Of a DNA stretch of 36,936 nucleotides, positions 23,505 to 32,414 are shown one piece after another. The notes below the pieces were generated by a model that saw only the letters and a list, made by a program, of their open reading frames with translations, ran no database searches and was not told where the DNA came from. The DNA is from Candidatus Omnitrophota bacterium (GTDB lineage Bacteria; Omnitrophota; Gorgyraeia; Zapsychrales; JANLHA01): NCBI GenBank assembly GCA_023247795.1, contig JAHFFT010000007.1, positions 1 to 36,936 on the forward strand, given 5' to 3'. Each line of letters begins with the position of its first letter. Position 1 is the stretch's first letter. The translations under genes and the position numbers were made by a program.

Positions 23505-24281
23505 GTGAATATCGGTATCATACCAGCGCGCATGGCGGCGACGCGTTTTCCGGATAAGCCGCTTTTTAAGATCAAAGGAATCCCCATGATTGGTCATGTC
23601 TATTTTCGCACTAAGATGTGCCCGCTGTTGGATGAGGTGTATGTGGCAACGTGCGATCAGGAAATTGCTTCTTATATCAAGTCGGTGGGAGGTAAGGTGA
23701 TTATGACGTCCCATCGCCATGAACGGTGCACCGATCGAATCGCCGAGGCGGCAAGTCAACTTACGGCCGATATTGTTGTTAATGTGCAGGGGGACGAGCC
23801 CCTGATTTTACCCGAAATGCTTGAGGCCGCGGTTAAGCCGTTAAGAGAAGATGAGACATTGTCCTGTGTCAATCTCGTTGTGAAGATTAAGAGTGATGAA
23901 GAATTCAACAGCGTCAATGTTCCTAAGGTTGTTGTCAATTTGGCGGATGAGATTATATACATCTCCCGAGAGGCCATCCCTTCTTTTAGAAAGACGCAGC
24001 TAAAAAATTATCGAAGACTCAAACAATTGGGCATTATTGCCTTTCGCAAGAATTTTCTGATTGAATTTGCTCGTCTAGAACCTACTCCCAACGAGATTGT
24101 TGAATCGGTTGATATGATGCGGGCCATTGATCACGGATTCCATGTCAAGGCGGTTGAAGTTTTGGGGGAGATGATTGGTGTGGATGCGCCAGAGGATGTT
24201 CGGTCGGTTGAAGAAAGATTGGTGAACGATCAGCTGTACGCGCGGTATAAAAATAATTCTTTAAGAGCGGTGAAATCATGA
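23505..24281 (+). CDS. KdsB-like CMP-sugar cytidylyltransferase
   Basis: This 258-residue nucleotidyltransferase has the CMP-Kdo synthetase fold. Visible marks are IIPARMAATRFPDKPL (CTP loop), VVNVQGDEPLI (metal-binding Asp), and the C-terminal ESVDMMRAIDHGFHVKAVEV...GVDAPEDV. In housekeeping KdsB the block H.SGTDRIAEA is nearly invariant; here it reads HERCTDRIAEAA, which points to a changed substrate. The start is decided by the ribosome-binding site: AAGGAGGG directly abuts the ATG at 23499, but the GTG at 23505 has a normal seven-base spacing. It opens a five-gene cassette with an oxidoreductase, SIS isomerase, SDR and cyclase, and the next gene overlaps by 4 bases. Confidence 0.83.
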   Translation: MNIGIIPARMAATRFPDKPLFKIKGIPMIGHVYFRTKMCPLLDEVYVATCDQEIASYIKSVGGKVIMTSHRHERCTDRIAEAASQLTADIVVNVQGDEPLILPEMLEAAVKPLREDETLSCVNLVVKIKSDEEFNSVNVPKVVVNLADEIIYISREAIPSFRKTQLKNYRRLKQLGIIAFRKNFLIEFARLEPTPNEIVESVDMMRAIDHGFHVKAVEVLGEMIGVDAPEDVRSVEERLVNDQLYARYKNNSLRAVKS

Positions 24282-25336
24282 AAAAGGCGCAATCAAAAAA
24301 CAGGAAGTTGAAGGTTGGGATCGCCGGATACGGAGTTGTTGGCAAAAGGCGTAGAGAATGTATTGATCTGCATCCGCAGATGAAGACTGTGGCGGTCTGC
24401 GATAAAAGATTTAAAAAGGCCGGAACGATGGACGGTGGAGTCAGGTATTTTAGGACGTATGAGGATTTGCTTAAGGTCGGTTTGGATGTTTTGTTTGTTA
24501 GTTTGCCCAATTATCTCGCGGCGGACGTGACGATCGCGGCTTTAGAAAAGGGAATGCATGTTTTTTGTGAGAAGCCCCCTGGTCGTTCCGTTGCGGACAT
24601 TCAAAAAGTCATCGTGGTTGAAAAACAGCATCCTGGAGCGGTTCTCAAATACGGTTTCAATCATCGGTATCACGATTCAGTGAGGGAAGCCTTGAAGATC
24701 ATTCAAAGTAAAGAATTGGGAGAGATTGTGAACTTAAGAGGGGTCTACGGGAAAAGCAAGATCATTCCCTTTTCCGGCGGATGGCGCGCTGAGCGGCGTT
24801 ACGCGGGTGGAGGGATTTTATTAGATCAGGGGATCCATATGGCTGATCTGATGCGCTTGTTTTGTGGAGATTTTTTAGAAGTCAAAAGTTTTATTTCTAA
24901 TGATTATTGGAATCATGATGTCGAAGACAATGCTTACGCCATTATGCGTGACGCGAAACACCGCGTCGCCATTCTGCACTCGAGCGCGACCCAGTGGCAG
25001 CATAGATTTTCATTGGATATTGCGTTGACAGAAGGATATTTGGTCCTGCAAGGGATTTTGTCTGGTTCAAAGAGTTATGGAGAAGAAAAACTTTTGATCG
25101 GAAGACGCAGCGAGTCGCACGCGGGCACTTTATCGGAGCAAACGATCGCTTATCTCGACGATCATTCCTGGAAAAGTGAAGTGGACGAATTTGCCGAAGC
25201 GATCCTTAAAGGTGAAAAAATCAAGTCGGGTACGAGTCAGGATGCGTTGGCGATTATGAAGCTCGTTTACCGCATTTATTTTGCCGACGAAAAATGGAGA
25301 CAGCAATTTTCAATCGTTGATCCGGACCATCAATAG
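24278..25336 (+). CDS. Gfo/Idh/MocA-family oxidoreductase
   Basis: This is a 352-residue NAD(P)-dependent oxidoreductase acting on sugars or cyclitols. The Rossmann motif is VGIAGYGVVGKRRR, the conserved lysine is in FCEKPPGRS, and the substrate-side histidine is in GGILLDQGIHMADLMR. Length is typical. Inositol dehydrogenase belongs to this family, so the enzyme is well suited to oxidise or reduce a ring hydroxyl of a cyclitol or pyranose made by the neighbouring cyclase. It overlaps the KdsB-like gene by 4 bases, and the SIS gene begins 11 bases after it behind TAGGAGG. Substrate unknown. Confidence 0.87.
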   Translation: MKKAQSKNRKLKVGIAGYGVVGKRRRECIDLHPQMKTVAVCDKRFKKAGTMDGGVRYFRTYEDLLKVGLDVLFVSLPNYLAADVTIAALEKGMHVFCEKPPGRSVADIQKVIVVEKQHPGAVLKYGFNHRYHDSVREALKIIQSKELGEIVNLRGVYGKSKIIPFSGGWRAERRYAGGGILLDQGIHMADLMRLFCGDFLEVKSFISNDYWNHDVEDNAYAIMRDAKHRVAILHSSATQWQHRFSLDIALTEGYLVLQGILSGSKSYGEEKLLIGRRSESHAGTLSEQTIAYLDDHSWKSEVDEFAEAILKGEKIKSGTSQDALAIMKLVYRIYFADEKWRQQFSIVDPDHQ

Positions 25337-25347
25337 GAGGAATGGTT

Positions 25348-25956
25348 ATGACAGTCGTTAATGTGTCTAAGAGCAAGGTCGATTATTTTAAGAAGTACGG
25401 ACGCCATTTGAATGAACTTTTATTAAAGTTGGATGATCAAAGTTTATTGGCCATGTGCCAGATTTTTTTAAAGGCGCGTTTATCAAACAACACGATTTAT
25501 TTTGCCGGCAATGGAGGCAGTGCTGCGACCGCCGCGCATTTTGCCCAGGATTTGGCCGAGGTGGGACGAAAAGTCAATAAAAAAGGGTTCCGGTCTCTTT
25601 CCCTAACCGAAAACACCTCGCAGATCACCGCTATCAGCAATGATTACGGTTATGAATATGTGTTTTCTATTGTCTTGCAGGAGATATTTAACAAAGAGGA
25701 TGTCCTTGTTGTCATATCGGCGAGTGGCAACAGTCCCAATGTTGTCTTGGCAGCAGAAAAGGCCAAGGCATTGGGTGGGACAACGGTTGCGCTGGTCGGT
25801 TTTGAAGGAGGGAAATTGGCCAAGATATGTGATCACGTGGTCCATATCCAAACACCGAAGGGAGAGTATGGACCGGTTGAAGATGTGCATATGATCATTG
25901 ATCACATGGTGACGTCGTTTTTGATCGAACATCTTAAAAGTGAAACGGTCGCATAA
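25348..25956 (+). CDS. GmhA-like SIS-domain phosphosugar isomerase
   Basis: This 202-residue SIS-domain protein resembles sedoheptulose-7-phosphate isomerase GmhA. Key blocks are YFAGNGGSAATAAHFAQDL (phosphate loop), VISASGNSPNVVLAAEKAKALGG, and YGPVEDVHMIIDHMVTSFLIE, where GmhA has the catalytic 'QE.H....H'. The catalytic Glu position is replaced by Asp in VEDVHM, a change seen in other GmhA-like sugar isomerases. It would interconvert a ketose and an aldose phosphate. I choose the second ATG (25348), because TAGGAGG is seven bases upstream of it and only one base from the ATG at 25342. It lies inside the cyclase cassette. Confidence 0.85.
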   Translation: MTVVNVSKSKVDYFKKYGRHLNELLLKLDDQSLLAMCQIFLKARLSNNTIYFAGNGGSAATAAHFAQDLAEVGRKVNKKGFRSLSLTENTSQITAISNDYGYEYVFSIVLQEIFNKEDVLVVISASGNSPNVVLAAEKAKALGGTTVALVGFEGGKLAKICDHVVHIQTPKGEYGPVEDVHMIIDHMVTSFLIEHLKSETVA

Positions 25957-25991
25957 ATTGGATCAGTTTGTCAGTCACAAAGGAGATCATT

Positions 25992-26744
25992 TTGAAATTC
26001 GAATTTGATTTTAAAGGACAAACAGTGTTGATCACAGGAGCCACCCGTGGCATCGGTAAGGCTGCGGCAGAGCAATTTTTCCAATTGGGTGCCAGCCTTG
26101 TTTTGACTGGGACAAAACAAGAACAGGTCAACGCGCTCAATCGAGGGCGTAAGAATCAAGCAAGGATCGAATATCATTGCGTTGATTTTTCAGATAGGGA
26201 AAGCACGGAACGCTTTTTAAAGGATATTGGCCGTTTGAAACGCATTGATGTTTGTATTAACAATGCCGGGATCAATCGGATCAATGATATCGATCAAGGT
26301 CTGCTTGCGGATTTGGATGACATGATGAATGTGAATTTGAAGGCGCCGTATCTTTTGATTCGACAGGTGAGCAAGGTGATGAAAAGGCAGAAATACGGGC
26401 GGATTGTCAACGTGGGATCCATATTTTCTCAGATCAGCCGGCCCAAGCGTTCGATGTACTCGATGACGAAATTCGGTCTTCACGGAATCACGGTTGCGGC
26501 GGCGAATGAATTGGCCCAACACAATGTTTTAATCAACACCCTTTCCCCGGGATTTGTGTTGACTGATTTAACAAAAAAGAATTTGTCTCGAGTTGAAAGA
26601 GCGGAATTGAAACGCGGCATCCCCATGGGACGTTTCGCGCGGCCTGAGGAAATCGCGAAACTCATTGTGTTCCTGGCGAGCTCTCAGAACACGTATTTGA
26701 CTGGCCAAAATATCATTGCCGATGGAGGCTACGTTAACGTCTGA
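25992..26744 (+). CDS. Short-chain dehydrogenase/reductase (SDR)
   Basis: This is a 250-residue classical SDR. The cofactor loop is LITGATRGIGKAAAE, followed by the INNAG motif (CINNAGINRI), the catalytic Ser in IVNVGSIFSQ, and Y-x3-K as YSMTKFGLHG. The end GQNIIADGGYVNV is typical for the family. It probably reduces or oxidises a ring keto group of the sugar or cyclitol handled by the surrounding genes. The start is the TTG at 25992 behind AAAGGAG; the ORF-track start at 25968 includes the ribosome-binding site. The stop overlaps the cyclase ATG by one base. Confidence 0.88.
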   Translation: MKFEFDFKGQTVLITGATRGIGKAAAEQFFQLGASLVLTGTKQEQVNALNRGRKNQARIEYHCVDFSDRESTERFLKDIGRLKRIDVCINNAGINRINDIDQGLLADLDDMMNVNLKAPYLLIRQVSKVMKRQKYGRIVNVGSIFSQISRPKRSMYSMTKFGLHGITVAAANELAQHNVLINTLSPGFVLTDLTKKNLSRVERAELKRGIPMGRFARPEEIAKLIVFLASSQNTYLTGQNIIADGGYVNV

Positions 26745-27805
26745 TGATAAGAATCCATTCGAGCATTCGGGATTATCATCTCGAATTCGTCAATGATATC
26801 AAAAAACATATTTGTGGTTTGGCGCAAGAGAACGCCTGTTTTGTTATCGACCAGAAAGTCCATAGGTTATATCCTGAGCTTTTTGCCGCATTGTCTAAGG
26901 ATCAATGTTTTTTGGTTGAAGCCACGGAGCAAAACAAGTCCTTTGATTTTTGTCGTGGATTGATTCTCCGTTTGCTTGATTGTAAGGTTCGGAAAAACAC
27001 AAAGCTCATCGCCTGTGGGGGAGGCATTGTTCAGGATGTCACGTCCTTTTGCTCCTCGGTGCTATTTCGTGGTATCGAATGGGTCTTCATCCCGACAACA
27101 CTTTTGGCCCAAACAGACAGCTGTATTGGCGGCAAGACGTCGATCAACGTCGCGAATTATAAGAACCTGATTGGAAATTTTTATCCTCCCAGTCAAATTT
27201 TGATTGATTTGGATTTTCTGAAGACGCTATCAAAAGAAGACATTAAGTCAGGGATTGGGGAAATTCTGCATTTTTACTTTGTGGCGGGCGAGAAGCGGGT
27301 CGCCGGAATGATGGAGGAATATGAACACTTTTTCTCGGATCGCAGCCGACTCGAGAAGTATATTTTAAGAAGTTTGGAGATCAAAAAGCGCGTGATTGAG
27401 ATCGATGAGTTTGATCGGGGGGAGCGGAATCTCTTCAACTATGGACACACCTTTGGCCACGCGATTGAATCGATTTCAGATTATCTGGTCCCTCACGGCC
27501 AAGCTGTAACGTTAGGGATGGATTTGGCCAATTTCATATCGGTTAAGAGAGGATTATTAAAACCAGACGTCTTTGATCAGATGCGCGCTCATTTAGAAAA
27601 AAATATACCGGTTTACCATTTTTCGGTGAGGGAAATGGATTCCTATTTAGACGCTTTATCAAGGGACAAGAAGAATACCGACACACAATTGAGTTGCATT
27701 CTCACTCAGGGGCCTGGGCAGATGATGAAAAAGCAAATTCCAATGGATCAGGTCTTGAGAGAAAACATCTTGGAATATTTTTTGAAAAAGGAAGCCTTGC
27801 GATGA
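26744..27805 (+). CDS. Dehydroquinate-synthase-like sugar phosphate cyclase
   Basis: This 353-residue protein belongs to the DHQ synthase-like superfamily, which turns sugar phosphates into carbocycles using NAD and a metal. The NAD loop is ACGGGIVQDVTSF, followed by RGIEWVFIPTTLLAQTDSCIGGKTSIN and NLIGNFYPP. Metal ligands are Glu in SGIGEILHFY and the histidines of YGHTFGHAIES and VPHGQAVTLG. The lysine that follows the metal-ligand Glu in DHQ synthase (AEVIKYG) is His here, and the gene is far from any aromatic pathway gene. It is therefore more likely a secondary cyclase of the EEVS/EVS/DOIS kind, perhaps working on a heptulose phosphate. It overlaps its neighbours by 1 and 4 bases. Confidence 0.83.
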   Translation: MIRIHSSIRDYHLEFVNDIKKHICGLAQENACFVIDQKVHRLYPELFAALSKDQCFLVEATEQNKSFDFCRGLILRLLDCKVRKNTKLIACGGGIVQDVTSFCSSVLFRGIEWVFIPTTLLAQTDSCIGGKTSINVANYKNLIGNFYPPSQILIDLDFLKTLSKEDIKSGIGEILHFYFVAGEKRVAGMMEEYEHFFSDRSRLEKYILRSLEIKKRVIEIDEFDRGERNLFNYGHTFGHAIESISDYLVPHGQAVTLGMDLANFISVKRGLLKPDVFDQMRAHLEKNIPVYHFSVREMDSYLDALSRDKKNTDTQLSCILTQGPGQMMKKQIPMDQVLRENILEYFLKKEALR

Positions 27806-29544
27806 AGTTCTGCGCCATCGTTGAACACAAATCTCTTATTTTCTTATATGCCTTATGGGGATTCCTGCACAAGAGGGTTGTGACAATCTACGGGGACCGC
27901 TTGGAGAAAATGCCCAATTTTTTGCGAAAGCACATCAATTTTGAAAAGGATGATATTGGTTGCCATTATGGCCAATGGTATCGTATCCAGAAAGAGATGG
28001 TCTGTCAGAGTTCATATTTAGAAAGGTTGCGACTGGATAGCATGGGGTTTCTTAAAGCAAAGTGTAAAATTTATCGAACCAATAAGGTGGTCAATCATTA
28101 TAAACAATTGTTATCGGATCTCGAATACCGGCTGCGGCGCGATAAATTCTTGTCGGGCTATGCTCAGGAACAAGTGGTTTTCATTTTTCCGCATTTCAAA
28201 GCACACATCGAACTCGCCAAGGACTGTTTGGACGCCCAGCGATTTAAAACTTCATATTTTTTAAGTGTTGGATACGCGGTCCTGGGAAGTCTTTTGTATT
28301 GGAAAAAGGTTTTTTCAGTTTTTACGCTTCGGTTGGTAAGAAGGCCGATGCATAAGGCCGCCATGATCAAGAAATTAGCTTGGGGTTTTGATAACAAAGG
28401 ATTCCGTGATGATTTGTTGGTCGATCATAAAACTGTTTTTCCAGAGGATGTTTTATTTTATTCAACCGGGGAAGAGGGGAAGAAATGGGAAAGACTGGCG
28501 ATTTTTCAAGCCCGGGAGAATGGTTATCGTGTCATTGAGGTGGGGAATGAAATCAATACCAACCGTAGGGGCTTGCAGTTTATCTATTTCAATTTTTTTT
28601 GTGCTATTTTTCTTTATCCGTACGCGCTTTTTACGGCCCCTTGGCTCCTTTTTGCATCGACGGATTTTTGGGTTCGCGCTAGTAATAGTTTTAAGTTGTA
28701 TTCCTTCTCTGAAGTTTCTTGTCATTGGAGTATCGGGAATTGGCACGATATCGTAGAAACGGTTGTTGCGAACCTCTGCGAAATACGTATGTTCATGTAC
28801 CATTGGTCAGATAACGCGCAACATTATTTTTATTCCCCTATTTTTACCGTACAGAATGATTTGTTTCTTTGGGGGCCGATTATGGAAGAGTACCAATTCA
28901 GGAGATCTTTGCACGATCATTGTTATCTGATTGGTTGTTTCTTCATCAATAGTGTTGAGAAAAAATCCAAAGTTCAAATTTTACAAAGTTTGGGGTTGAA
29001 ACAAGATCGGTCGGTCGTTGTTTTTTACGATTCTCCAGTGAGTGATAACATGCGTTTTCCTAAAACCCAATGCGACGATTTTTTAAATATGGTTAAGGAG
29101 TTTGCTTTGAATCGTAAAGATGTTCAGGTCGTTTTAAAGCCCCGGACCGTGAATGACGGGTACGTGAAGTTTTTCAATACATCGCCTGTTCATTTATTTG
29201 ATGGGAGGGATGTGTCCCTCAAGGATATTGTTGTTGCCGGGGATGTCCATGTGGGCATGGGTATTGTGGCTCCACCGGTTTTAGCGCTGATGCTCAATCG
29301 ACCTGTGGTGTTTTATGATACCGCGGGAAATGATAATAGTCCTCTGGCACAGTATGAGGGTGCGCTGGTGTTTCGTAAAAAGGAACAAGTTCTCAACCGA
29401 ATCACTGCTTATTTGAATAAGGAGATCGATGCCCCGGAAGTTCCGGTGATCAAAGAGTACAATGTCCCCGAGGTGGATTCTTTAGAGATCTTAAGGGGTT
29501 ATATCAAGACCGGACGGGTTGATGCTCGGTTTCAAATTTATTAA
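27802..29544 (+). CDS. Large unrecognised GT-B-like surface glycan protein
   Basis: I do not recognise the family of this 580-residue protein. The N-terminal part is basic and rich in aromatic residues. A hydrophobic region (YFNFFCAIFLYPYALFTAPWLLFAS) lies near the middle and could associate with the membrane. The C-terminal 180 residues resemble the second domain of a GT-B enzyme: VVFYDSPVSDNMRFPK, VQVVLKPR, then GDVHVGMGIVAPPVLALMLNRPVVFYD as the donor-site loop. It follows the cyclase with an ATGA overlap and precedes the flippase gene. That position suggests it adds the cyclase-derived or another CMP-activated unit. The ATG at 27802 was chosen over the track start inside the cyclase gene. 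Confidence 0.6.
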   Translation: MKFCAIVEHKSLIFLYALWGFLHKRVVTIYGDRLEKMPNFLRKHINFEKDDIGCHYGQWYRIQKEMVCQSSYLERLRLDSMGFLKAKCKIYRTNKVVNHYKQLLSDLEYRLRRDKFLSGYAQEQVVFIFPHFKAHIELAKDCLDAQRFKTSYFLSVGYAVLGSLLYWKKVFSVFTLRLVRRPMHKAAMIKKLAWGFDNKGFRDDLLVDHKTVFPEDVLFYSTGEEGKKWERLAIFQARENGYRVIEVGNEINTNRRGLQFIYFNFFCAIFLYPYALFTAPWLLFASTDFWVRASNSFKLYSFSEVSCHWSIGNWHDIVETVVANLCEIRMFMYHWSDNAQHYFYSPIFTVQNDLFLWGPIMEEYQFRRSLHDHCYLIGCFFINSVEKKSKVQILQSLGLKQDRSVVVFYDSPVSDNMRFPKTQCDDFLNMVKEFALNRKDVQVVLKPRTVNDGYVKFFNTSPVHLFDGRDVSLKDIVVAGDVHVGMGIVAPPVLALMLNRPVVFYDTAGNDNSPLAQYEGALVFRKKEQVLNRITAYLNKEIDAPEVPVIKEYNVPEVDSLEILRGYIKTGRVDARFQIY

Positions 29545-29565
29545 TATCACGTAAAGAGTTCTCAT

Positions 29566-31356
29566 ATGAAAATTCCATTTCTGTCTTCGTTGATCCGTTA
29601 CTTTAAGATTTTTTATGCCGATGTTGGTTCTCGGTTGTTCATTCTGTGCGCGATCATTTTTGTTGCCGGGCTCAGTGAGGGTATCGGGATTTCCTTATTA
29701 TTACCATTGCTCAATTTGGAAAATGCCAACGCCGCGAACAACAGTTATGTAAGCATGATCTATCAGTTTTTTAAAAAAACTTCGTTTGGGCTTTCCATCC
29801 AGTCCATTCTGGCTTTGATGCTGTTCGCTTTTTCCATTAAAGGACTGCTGATTTTTATACAAGGGGCTTATACAGCCGGTATCACGACAGGATTGGTTCA
29901 AGAGAAGCGTTTGGAATTTTGTCGCAAATATAGCGGAATGAAATATTCGTTTTATTTGGATTCCACCATCGGTAATTTAAATAATTTGGTGACAACCGAA
30001 ATCGACCGCGCGGTTGCCGGCTTTAGCAAATATTCCGATGTCTTGATCATGCTGTTTAATATTCTTGTTTATTCCACCGCCGCGTTTTTGATGAATTGGA
30101 AATTGACGTTGTTGGTGGTTCTGGTTTGTTCCGTCCTTTTTTATTTTTTGAGAGCGCTGTCGCAATGGATAAAGAATTTTAGTCTGAACGTTTCTGGACT
30201 GAATGCCCAAATTCAGTCGCTGCTCATCCAGATGATCTACAATTTTAAATATTTGAAAGCAACCGCGGGTTTCCCCCCACTTTTAAAGATGCTGCAAGAC
30301 AAGATCAAATTGCATCGCTGGTATGACTATAAAACAACCACTTTTTCTTATATCTCAGTCGCCTTGGCTGAACCTTTGGCGGTCATTTTTATGTCCAGTT
30401 TGGTGATTTATCATGTTATTTATCTTGGCCGCCCCATGAGTGAAATTTTTGTGCTGTTGATATTTTTTTATAAGGCCTTCTCTAAAATTTTTGGCTTGCA
30501 GATTGCTTGGCAGAAATTTTCTTCAACCCTGGGGGGTGTGGAAACGGTTAATACGATGGCTCAACAAATTCAGCAAGAGCAGGAACAGTACGGGAAAATG
30601 CGACCGGAACGATTTAAAGATGCTATCAAGTTGCAGAATGTCGACGCGAGATTAGGGAATAAAACGGTCTTAAAAGGCGTTTCCATTGAGATCCTTAAAA
30701 ATAAAATGGTTGGCATCGTTGGGCACTCAGGTGCGGGAAAGACAACGATTTTTGATTTATTGGTTGGTTTGATCAGACCTTCCAGCGGAAGAATTTTATT
30801 TGATGACATCAGTTACGAAGATCTTGATTTAGCTGAATTGCGAAAATTTGTTGGGTATGTGACGCAAGAATCAACAATTTTCAACGACACCATTGCCAAT
30901 AATATCTCGTTCTGGCAAGAAATGAACGAAGATGGGGACGAGGTCAATAATAGGCTGGTTGTGGCTGCGAGACAGGCCCATTGCTTGAATTTTATTGAAA
31001 AAACGGAAAACGGATTTGAAACAATGATTGGTGACCGGGGAATCAAACTTTCGGTTGGCGAACGTCAGCGTCTGGCCATCGCCCGAGAATTATTTAAAAA
31101 TCCGCAGATTATGATTTTTGATGAAGCCACTTCCGCGTTGGATTCGGATTCGGAGAATTTGATTCAAGAAAGTATTGTTGAAATCAAAGGGTCACTCACG
31201 GTCGTTATTATCGCCCACCGACTTTCAACGGTAAAAAATTGCGACATGATCTACGTTATTTCGCAAGGAACCGTTATTGAGGAAGGCCGTTTTGAGGAGT
31301 TGTACAATAAGCCGACATCGGAATTTCGAAAAATGTGTCAATTGCAGCATCTATGA
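29566..31356 (+). CDS. PglK/MsbA-type ABC flippase, fused permease-ATPase
   Basis: This is a 596-residue half-transporter with an N-terminal membrane domain of about six helices (residues 20-330) and a C-terminal ATPase. Walker A is GHSGAGKT (386-393), the signature LSVGERQR starts at 495, Walker B with its Glu is IMIFDEATSALD, and the H-loop is IIAHRLS. The first helix reads LSEGIGISLLLPLLNL, a pattern seen in PglK/WlaB-like flippases of lipid-linked oligosaccharides. It would dimerise in the inner membrane and move a lipid-linked glycan to the periplasm. It is the only export function in the window, and no Wzx or Wzy is seen. Confidence 0.88.
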   Translation: MKIPFLSSLIRYFKIFYADVGSRLFILCAIIFVAGLSEGIGISLLLPLLNLENANAANNSYVSMIYQFFKKTSFGLSIQSILALMLFAFSIKGLLIFIQGAYTAGITTGLVQEKRLEFCRKYSGMKYSFYLDSTIGNLNNLVTTEIDRAVAGFSKYSDVLIMLFNILVYSTAAFLMNWKLTLLVVLVCSVLFYFLRALSQWIKNFSLNVSGLNAQIQSLLIQMIYNFKYLKATAGFPPLLKMLQDKIKLHRWYDYKTTTFSYISVALAEPLAVIFMSSLVIYHVIYLGRPMSEIFVLLIFFYKAFSKIFGLQIAWQKFSSTLGGVETVNTMAQQIQQEQEQYGKMRPERFKDAIKLQNVDARLGNKTVLKGVSIEILKNKMVGIVGHSGAGKTTIFDLLVGLIRPSSGRILFDDISYEDLDLAELRKFVGYVTQESTIFNDTIANNISFWQEMNEDGDEVNNRLVVAARQAHCLNFIEKTENGFETMIGDRGIKLSVGERQRLAIARELFKNPQIMIFDEATSALDSDSENLIQESIVEIKGSLTVVIIAHRLSTVKNCDMIYVISQGTVIEEGRFEELYNKPTSEFRKMCQLQHL

Positions 31357-31370
31357 TGAACGGAGAGAAA

Positions 31371-32318
31371 ATGGGAACCATTGAAAAAATCAATACCTGG
31401 TTCAAACGTTATCCGCGCTTAAACGCAATAAAAACCCATCTGGCCCTTAAAGTTCGACTCGTCCAGTTTATAAGGTTGATGGAAAAATTAACGGCCGACG
31501 GTATTGCTCAAGTGATCAAGTTGACCTCGCGCATACCGTTTTTAAAGCGCTGGGTTATTGACATTTATTGCGGGATTGAGTTGACGCATACGGTTAGGGA
31601 TGAACAGCATCAATATACCTTTCTGATTCCAAGCAGTCATTGTTTTGACCGGGCGCAGACCTTGTTTAGAAAAGAACCTGCTACTTTAAAATGGATTGAT
31701 TCTTTTGTCGAAGATTCGGTCTTTTATGATATTGGCGCCAATGTGGGGTTATACACTGTTTATGCGGGAGTCAACAACAAGGCCAAGACCATTTTGGCTT
31801 TTGAACCGGAGACGCTCAATTATTCTATCCTGAACCGAAATATTTTTTTAAACAAGCTGCAGGATAAGGTGATGGCATTGAACTTGGCCTTTTCTGATTC
31901 GATCAAGCTGGACCGGTTGTATGTTTCATTATGGGACGCGGGTTCCTCATTGCACAATTTTGGCAGCAAAACGGACTATATTGAACGTTTGAATCAGGGT
32001 CTTTCGCAGGGGTGTTTATCATTTTCTATTGACCTATTCATTGAGCAGTTCAACCCACCTTTTCCACAGCACATTAAGATCGACGTTGATGGATTAGAAA
32101 ATTTGATTCTACAAGGAGCGCGAGAGACATTAAAAGACGCGAGGTTAAAATCGGTCTTAATCGAGATGGATGATGAGAGAATCGAAGATCGGCACATCAG
32201 GACCATGTTGCAAGATATGGGCTTCCAGGTCGTTGTCAAGACGCACACCGGGTTATACGAATCCGAATCAAAAGTTTATAATTATATCTTTTCACGGTTG
32301 CTTGCGGTGGGAGTATGA
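31371..32318 (+). CDS. FkbM-family methyltransferase
   Basis: This is a 315-residue SAM-dependent methyltransferase of the FkbM family, which O-methylates sugars in many surface-polysaccharide loci. The diagnostic run is FYDIGANVGLYTVYAG, followed by AFEPETLNYSILNRNI. The family block HIKIDVDGLENLILQGA and SVLIEMDD are further support. The N-terminal 100 residues are a helical extension. Start choice: the ATG at 31371 has GGAGAG just upstream, while ATG 31353, which would overlap the ABC stop, has no ribosome-binding site; the track start at 31335 is GTG. The assignment is secure; the methylated position is unknown. Confidence 0.87.
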   Translation: MGTIEKINTWFKRYPRLNAIKTHLALKVRLVQFIRLMEKLTADGIAQVIKLTSRIPFLKRWVIDIYCGIELTHTVRDEQHQYTFLIPSSHCFDRAQTLFRKEPATLKWIDSFVEDSVFYDIGANVGLYTVYAGVNNKAKTILAFEPETLNYSILNRNIFLNKLQDKVMALNLAFSDSIKLDRLYVSLWDAGSSLHNFGSKTDYIERLNQGLSQGCLSFSIDLFIEQFNPPFPQHIKIDVDGLENLILQGARETLKDARLKSVLIEMDDERIEDRHIRTMLQDMGFQVVVKTHTGLYESESKVYNYIFSRLLAVGV

Positions 32319-32414
32319 GGGCAGGTGCATAAAGATGAAGCGGTGTTGTTTCAGATGATGAATTTCTGTGATGACCCAATTGAGACGATCTCCTCATTCA
32401 AAGGAAATAAATTT

